Shown here one piece after another: positions 59,927 to 64,000 of a stretch of DNA of 64,000 bases; positions within the stretch are counted from its first letter, which is position 1; each line of letters starts with the position of its first letter. A model generated the notes under the pieces. The model ran no database searches, was not told where the DNA came from, and worked only from the letters and a program-made list of their open reading frames with translations. The stretch is from Tranquillimonas alkanivorans (GTDB lineage: Bacteria > Pseudomonadota > Alphaproteobacteria > Rhodobacterales > Rhodobacteraceae), in the NCBI RefSeq assembly GCF_900115595.1, contig NZ_FOXA01000001.1, forward strand, positions 434,001 through 498,000, written 5' to 3'. The position numbers and the translations under genes are program-made.

Positions 59927-60511
59927 ATGAGCAGACTCTTTCGCGCCCTGATCCTTTTGACGCTCGTCGCGAGCTGCGGTGGCCGCGACTACTCGGCGCC
60001 GCGCGACCTGGACAACGCCTGCGCGATCGTCGACGAGCGCCCGAAGTACCTGCGCGCCATGAAACGGACCGAGCGGAAATGGGGCGTTCCGGTCGCCGTG
60101 CAGATGGCCACGATCCACCAGGAATCGAAGTTCATCGGCAACGCCAGAACGCCGCTGCGCTTCGCGCTGGGGGTGATCCCTATGGGCCGCCAGAGCTCGG
60201 CCTACGGCTACTCGCAGGCGCTCGACGGCACGTGGGACGAATACAAGCAGCGCGAGGGCGCGCGCCGCGCCAAGCGCGACGACATCCGCGACGCGACGGA
60301 CTTCATGGGCTGGTACATGCACCAGTCCACCCAGGAACTCGGCATTCCCAAATGGGACGCCGAGCGCCAGTACCTGGCCTATCACGAGGGGCGGACCGGG
60401 TATCGCCGCGCCAGCTATCGCGGTAAGCCCTGGCTGGTCTCGGTCGCCTCGCGGGTGGGGTCGCGCGCCAGGCTATACGACGCGCAACTCAGGTCCTGCC
60501 GCAAGATCTAG
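59927..60511 (+). CDS. SLT-domain lytic transglycosylase lipoprotein
   Basis: 194 residues. The N-terminus FRALILLTLVASC has a lipobox. The SLT domain shows the catalytic Glu in MATIHQESKF and SAYGYSQALDGTWDEYKQ, GWYMHQSTQELGI and YLAYHEGRTGYRRASYRGK. It cleaves the peptidoglycan glycan strand at the outer membrane or periplasm. Its TAG stop shares CTAG with convergent lolA. Confidence 0.88.
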   Translation: MSRLFRALILLTLVASCGGRDYSAPRDLDNACAIVDERPKYLRAMKRTERKWGVPVAVQMATIHQESKFIGNARTPLRFALGVIPMGRQSSAYGYSQALDGTWDEYKQREGARRAKRDDIRDATDFMGWYMHQSTQELGIPKWDAERQYLAYHEGRTGYRRASYRGKPWLVSVASRVGSRARLYDAQLRSCRKI

Positions 60512-61125
60512 CGGCTGCGGGCGTTGATCTCACCGCGGATCGAGAACAGCGAGGCGGGGTAGCTTCCGCCCGTCTTGAGGTCGCCCAGAACGGTGGTCGT
60601 GCGGCTGCCGGTGTCGTCGACGACGACCCACTGGCGCAGCTCCACCGGGTTATCGGTGAAGACCAGCTCCAGCCGCCCGATCTCGGGGCGCTGCGGGTCC
60701 TGCGCGACGACGATGGTCTTCGGCCCCTCCTGCCGGTGCGCCACCACCATGTTGCGGCGGGCGAGGTCGACGTTGCGCTCGAGAATCAGGTTCAGCGGCG
60801 TCTGCGCCAGCGGGTACTGCTCGGGCGTACGGCTGTTCGAGCGGGCGTCGAAGATCGCCACCTGTCCGCCGCCGGCCATCACCAGCGTCTCTTCCGGCGG
60901 GTCATAGTCGAAGCGCATCCGTCCCGGCCGCTGTATATACAGCGTCCCGGTCGAGATCGAGCCGTCGGCGTTGAGCTGCGTGAACGGCGACTCCGCCGTC
61001 TGCATCCGGTTGAGGTAGTTCGAGATCGCGTTCAGCGAAATCGGCGCCGCCGCCGCCGGGCGGGGCAGGAACAGCGCGGCCGTGGCGGCCGCCGCTCCGG
61101 CGATGAAGGTTCTGCGGTCGATCAT
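60508..61125 (-). CDS. LolA-like outer-membrane lipoprotein carrier
   Basis: 205 residues from ATG 61125. A Tat-like signal (MIDRRTFIAGAAAATAALF) precedes the LolA domain: YLNRMQTAESPFTQLNADGS, GTLYIQRPGRMRFDYDPPEE and LNLILERNVDLARRNMVV. LolA ferries lipoproteins across the periplasm. The arginine pair at the N-terminus (DRRTF) is consistent with Tat export, which would be unusual for LolA. It is convergent with the SLT gene, and the next gene upstream is 268 bases away. Confidence 0.88.
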   Translation of the reverse strand: MIDRRTFIAGAAAATAALFLPRPAAAAPISLNAISNYLNRMQTAESPFTQLNADGSISTGTLYIQRPGRMRFDYDPPEETLVMAGGGQVAIFDARSNSRTPEQYPLAQTPLNLILERNVDLARRNMVVAHRQEGPKTIVVAQDPQRPEIGRLELVFTDNPVELRQWVVVDDTGSRTTTVLGDLKTGGSYPASLFSIRGEINARSR

Positions 61126-61352
61126 GTGTCCTCGTCTCGTCATCCGACAGGCATATAGGCGCGGATACGGCCGGCCACCATCGCTAGGCAATATCACGCC
61201 CCGGCCATGCGATACCGCCCCCGCGCCGCGACCAAGCTCCGGGCCGGCGGCGCGGTTCCGTCGTCCCCTCTCCGGTTAACCGCATATTCACCTCGAATGC
61301 GTCACATCCGGGGGGCCAGCGGCGAGAGGCGGAGGGCAGGAAGGAGCGCGTG
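61126..61352. other. Intergenic region upstream of wzz (227 bases)
   Basis: The space contains a TTAACCGCATATTCA word (61276-61290), close to a CtrA-like TTAA-N7-TTAA site but imperfect. A run GGAAGGAG at 61339-61346 starts the leader peptide. No other feature. Confidence 0.4.
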
Positions 61353-61397
61353 ATGGTGATGATCGGCCCCGGCGGCGCAGAGCGGCCCGCGCAATGA
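61353..61397 (+). CDS. 14-codon leader peptide coupled to the Wzz gene
   Basis: ATG at 61353 lies 6 bases after a strong GGAAGGAG. The frame reads MVMIGPGGAERPAQ and stops with TGA at 61395-61397, overlapping the Wzz ATG (61394-61396) as ATGA. No in-frame ribosome site serves the Wzz start itself. This suggests translational coupling of exopolysaccharide synthesis to this leader; attenuation is not evident. Confidence 0.4.
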   Translation: MVMIGPGGAERPAQ

Positions 61398-62911
61398 GCC
61401 GCGACTTTCCCCCACCGCCTCTGCCTGTCCGTGCGCCCCTCGGCCTAGCCGAACCGGCGCAGGCCGGTCGGCCCCTGCCGCGCATTCTCTGGCGGCAACG
61501 GCTGGTGCTCGTCCTGACTGTGGCGGCGGGTCTGGCCGCGGCCGCCGCCTACCTCTTCGCCTTCGCCACCCCGGTGCACGAGGCGCGCGTCGCGCTGGAA
61601 TACGATCCGCGCGACACCGCCGGCGTGCCGCGCCCGGTTGCCGGGGAAGAGCTGAACGCCCAGGCCGCGCTGCTGAGCGCCCGCCCGCTTCTGGCCCGCG
61701 TCGCCGCGGCGGCGGGCACGGGAGTCACGGCTGACGACTTGTCCGACTGGGTGTTCGTGCGGCAGGCCCCGCTCAGCCGGATTCTTTGGGTATCGCTGCG
61801 CGCCCCGGATGCCGATCAGGCGGCACGGCTCGGCAACGCGCTCGCCGCCGCCTACCTCGACGCACAGGTTCGGCGGAAGCGGGCGGAGCGTGACGACGTC
61901 CGCGCGCGGCAGACCGGCCGTGTTCGGGAACTGTCCGAAAAGCTGGACCGGGCAGAGACCGCGCTTGCCGAGCGCCGCCTCGCCGCCGGACCCGGCGCCA
62001 CCCAGCTTCCCGTCGTGCTGCGCCAGCGCATCCGCGCGCTCGACCGGCAGCTTGCCGGCACGCGGGAGGCCGCCCGCCGCGAGGCCATCGCCCGCCGCCG
62101 GGCGCGGCTCGAGGCACAGGCCGATCGGCTTCTGGCGGACCACCTGGCCCACCGCGCCCTCGCGGCGGAGGTCGAGACCCTGCGCACGGCCCATGCCCGT
62201 GCCGCGACCGCTCTGCGCGACCTGCCCTCGCCCTCGGTCCCGCTGCGCACCGACGCCCGCGTCCTGTCGCCCGCCACGCCCCCCGCCGCGCCGATCTGGC
62301 CGCGCCCGGGCTTCGTCTTTGCCTTGTCGGCGCTGCTGTCGGCCTCTCTCGGCGTTCTGCTGGCCCTCCTGCGCGACCGCTGCGCGCCGCCCGAAGCCGC
62401 GGCGCGGACGCTGGAGCGTGCGACGGGCCTGCCGGTACTGGCCGAACTGCCCCGCGCCCGGCGCTTCGGCCCTGGCGTCCCGCCCGATCTGACCGCACTG
62501 GTGACGCACGTGCTTACGGCGGGCCCGTCGCCGGTGTTGGCGGTCGCCGCCTGCACCCGCCCCGAGGACGCGGCACGGGCGGCCGGCGCGGTTGCGCGGG
62601 CGCTCTCCGACAGCGGGCGCGACGTGCTGGTCTCGGGCGACGCGGCCGGAACAAACGCCGGCGACGATCTCGTCACCCTCAGCCCGCGTCGTCCCAGGAC
62701 GCCCGAAGAAGAGGCCGCCTGGCGCGCCGATGCGCGCGGACGGCACGACGTTGTGCTGGTGGTCGAGCCCTCGCCCCTGGCCGCCGGCCGTGAGAGCGAC
62801 CGCACACTCCTCGCCGTGCGCCGCGCGACGCCGGTGCAGGAGATCGTCGCCACCGTCGCCGCCGCCCGCGCCGCGCCCTCCGGGCTGATCGTGATCGACG
62901 GCCGCGATTGA
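61394..62911 (+). CDS. Wzz/GumC-type polysaccharide co-polymerase-like protein
   Basis: 505 residues. A membrane segment LVLVLTVAAGLAAAAAYLF (about 37-55) is followed by the Wzz-like domain (HEARVALEYDPR) and a long coiled-coil (about 150-280, many Arg/Glu/Ala repeats: RVRELSEKLDRAETALAERR). A second membrane segment is at about 297-320. The C-terminal half (about 340-505) resembles the tyrosine-kinase P-loop domain but the expected Walker A (GEGKS) is replaced by VAACTRPEDAARAAGA. It likely sets chain length without kinase activity. Confidence 0.8.
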   Translation: MSRDFPPPPLPVRAPLGLAEPAQAGRPLPRILWRQRLVLVLTVAAGLAAAAAYLFAFATPVHEARVALEYDPRDTAGVPRPVAGEELNAQAALLSARPLLARVAAAAGTGVTADDLSDWVFVRQAPLSRILWVSLRAPDADQAARLGNALAAAYLDAQVRRKRAERDDVRARQTGRVRELSEKLDRAETALAERRLAAGPGATQLPVVLRQRIRALDRQLAGTREAARREAIARRRARLEAQADRLLADHLAHRALAAEVETLRTAHARAATALRDLPSPSVPLRTDARVLSPATPPAAPIWPRPGFVFALSALLSASLGVLLALLRDRCAPPEAAARTLERATGLPVLAELPRARRFGPGVPPDLTALVTHVLTAGPSPVLAVAACTRPEDAARAAGAVARALSDSGRDVLVSGDAAGTNAGDDLVTLSPRRPRTPEEEAAWRADARGRHDVVLVVEPSPLAAGRESDRTLLAVRRATPVQEIVATVAAARAAPSGLIVIDGRD

Positions 62912-62994
62912 TCCGCCGGATTCACCGCAAATTAAAGGCAATCCCGTAGGAACTCTGACGGGGACCGGGTGGGGCACGTTGAACGGAGCCCGAG

Positions 62995-63660
62995 ATGACA
63001 CATCCCGCCGTCGCATCGCACCCCGGCCTTCCGCGCCCGGCGCCGCGCCTGAGCTACGCGCGCCACGGCAAGCGCCTCTTCGACCTCGTCCTCTTGCTGC
63101 TGGGCGCGCCGCTTGCGGTGCCGCTGATCTGCCTGCTCTGCGCCCTCGCGCGGCTGGACGGCGGCCCGGCGCTGTTCGCACACAGGCGCGTGGGCCGCGA
63201 CGGCCGTCCGTTCCTCTGCCTGAAGATCCGCACCATGGTCCCCGATGCCCAGGCCCGGCTGGCCGAGCGGCTCCGCACCGATCCTGCCGCCGCCGCCGAG
63301 TGGGCCGCGCGGCGGAAGCTCGCCCACGACCCGCGCATCACCCGGCTGGGCCACCTCCTGCGCCGCAGCGGGCTCGACGAACTGCCGCAGCTTTGGAACG
63401 TGGCGCGGGGCGAGATGTCGCTGGTCGGCCCGCGCCCGGTCACGGCCGAAGAGCTGTCGCGCTATGGCCGGCATCGCGACGCCTACCTGTCGCTGCAGCC
63501 GGGCCTGACCGGGCCGTGGCAGGTCACCGGGCGGCGCGACGGGTGCTATACCCGCCGCGTCCTGCTCGACCGCCGGTACGCCGCGACGCTGGGTCCGCTG
63601 ACCGACCTGCGGCTGGTGCTGCGCACCGTGGCCGAACTGCCCCGCCTTACCGGCTGCTGA
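62995..63660 (+). CDS. ExoY-like sugar (galactose/undecaprenyl) transferase
   Basis: 221 residues. The bacterial sugar transferase fold: a hydrophobic helix KRLFDLVLLLLGAPLAVPLI (about 26-45) then FLCLKIRTMVPDA, GLDELPQLWNVARGEMSLVGPRPV and QPGLTGPWQVTGRRD. It adds the first sugar to undecaprenyl phosphate in exopolysaccharide synthesis. It follows the Wzz gene by 83 bases and overlaps the GT4 gene by 14 bases tail to tail. Confidence 0.9.
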   Translation: MTHPAVASHPGLPRPAPRLSYARHGKRLFDLVLLLLGAPLAVPLICLLCALARLDGGPALFAHRRVGRDGRPFLCLKIRTMVPDAQARLAERLRTDPAAAAEWAARRKLAHDPRITRLGHLLRRSGLDELPQLWNVARGEMSLVGPRPVTAEELSRYGRHRDAYLSLQPGLTGPWQVTGRRDGCYTRRVLLDRRYAATLGPLTDLRLVLRTVAELPRLTGC

Positions 63661-64000
63661 GAAGCGGGGCGGGCAGAATGTCGGCGGCCGGAGCGCGAAC
63701 GGCCGCCTCCAGCACTTCCGCCAGCCGCCCCGCGCTTTCGTCCCAGGTAAATCCGGCGGCGCGGCGGCGGCCCGCGCGGGACAACGCCGCCCGTACCTCC
63801 GGCTCCAGCCCCACGAAGGACCTCAGCGCGCGCGCGATGTCGGAGATGTCGCAGGGATCGAACCACAGCGCCGCGTCACCCAGCACCTCTGGCATCGCGG
63901 TGCTGCGGGCGGCCAGCACCGGCACGCCCAGCGCCATTGCTTCAAGCGGCGGCAAGCCGAACCCCTCGCGCAGGGACGGCCAGACGAACGCCGCCGCCCC
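63647..64000 (-). CDS. GT4-like glycosyltransferase, 5' part outside window
   Basis: The 3' 354 bases only. The reading frame is open through 64000 and shows the GT-B C-terminal motif GFGLPPLEAMALGVPVLAA (E-x7-E type) with VLGDAALWFDPCDISDIARAL. It transfers a sugar from a nucleotide donor in exopolysaccharide synthesis. The N-terminal domain lies beyond the window. It overlaps the ExoY gene by 14 bases tail to tail. Confidence 0.87.
   Translation of the reverse strand, partial: GAAAFVWPSLREGFGLPPLEAMALGVPVLAARSTAMPEVLGDAALWFDPCDISDIARALRSFVGLEPEVRAALSRAGRRRAAGFTWDESAGRLAEVLEAAVRAPAADILPAPLLSSR

Noticed and set aside
1-64000. CRISPR arrays, insertion sequences, prophage or integron features
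   Set aside because: No regular direct-repeat arrays, no transposase, integrase or phage structural genes were seen. Dispersed repeats found are too few and too irregular for CRISPR.

Overview
The window is GC-rich chromosomal DNA from an alphaproteobacterium, most likely a member of the Rhodobacteraceae (Rhodobacter/Roseobacter relatives). This rests on gene content: DUF4170-WaaA-like-LpxK, DUF2794, an ImuB gene behind a GAAC-N7-GAAC LexA box, Bfd-Bfr, and class III ADH with S-formylglutathione hydrolase. It also rests on gene style: many GTG/TTG starts, ATGA/GTGA overlaps and G/C-ending codons. I see no phage, insertion sequence, CRISPR array or plasmid gene. This is a core-like segment with one sugar-coat island.

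Layout. 1-9.8 kb: a CurA-type reductase (cut by the window edge), two divergent secreted alpha/beta-hydrolases, AlkB, MutY, DciA, a DsbA-like thiol oxidoreductase, a CoA-transferase, then lpxK, a waaA-like gene and DUF4170 on the minus strand. 9.8-10.4 kb is a 620-bp non-coding stretch rich in TTCGGGGAA-like motifs. 10.4-20.5 kb: AMP nucleosidase, HU, two transporters, chorismate synthase, bacterioferritin with its ferredoxin, tRNA-Met, small periplasmic proteins, CreA, MarR, thiolase and ArfB. 20.5-26.5 kb: a PRC-barrel protein, a candidate small transcript, a queuosine-precursor transporter with a preQ1-like pseudoknot in its leader, a phytase-like esterase, MepA, an MFS exporter, a thioesterase and YggT. 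26.6-30.2 kb: RecQ, GNAT and YaaA.

30.2-44.1 kb is the most distinctive part. Kdo genes (kdsB-kdsA-kdsD, two GT30 Kdo-transferase genes) lie among nonulosonic (sialic-type) acid genes (neuB, neuC, neuA), a GT29 sialyltransferase-like enzyme, GT25 and GT2-like transferases, a polysaccharide pyruvyltransferase, an SDR and a Gfo/Idh oxidoreductase. Together these could make CMP-Kdo and a CMP-nonulosonic acid and attach both to lipopolysaccharide or another surface glycan.

44.1-50 kb holds an ornithine-cyclodeaminase-like protein, a HAD hydrolase, YaiI, the glutathione-linked formaldehyde oxidation pair (fghA, adhI) with a TetR regulator between them, and an NYN-LOTUS protein. 50-61 kb carries an I78 inhibitor lipoprotein, ImuB, DUF2794, NlpC/P60, an M17 peptidase, carbonic anhydrase, a GAF protein, gamma-glutamyltransferase, rhodanese, HspQ, an AEC carrier, a lytic transglycosylase and LolA. 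The last 2.6 kb opens an exopolysaccharide locus (Wzz-like protein, ExoY-like transferase, GT4 transferase cut by the edge).

Two families of short dispersed repeats occur between 40 and 49 kb. Three convergent gene pairs share a palindromic CTAG as both stop codons. All functions are read from sequence motifs and remembered family features; no database search was possible.
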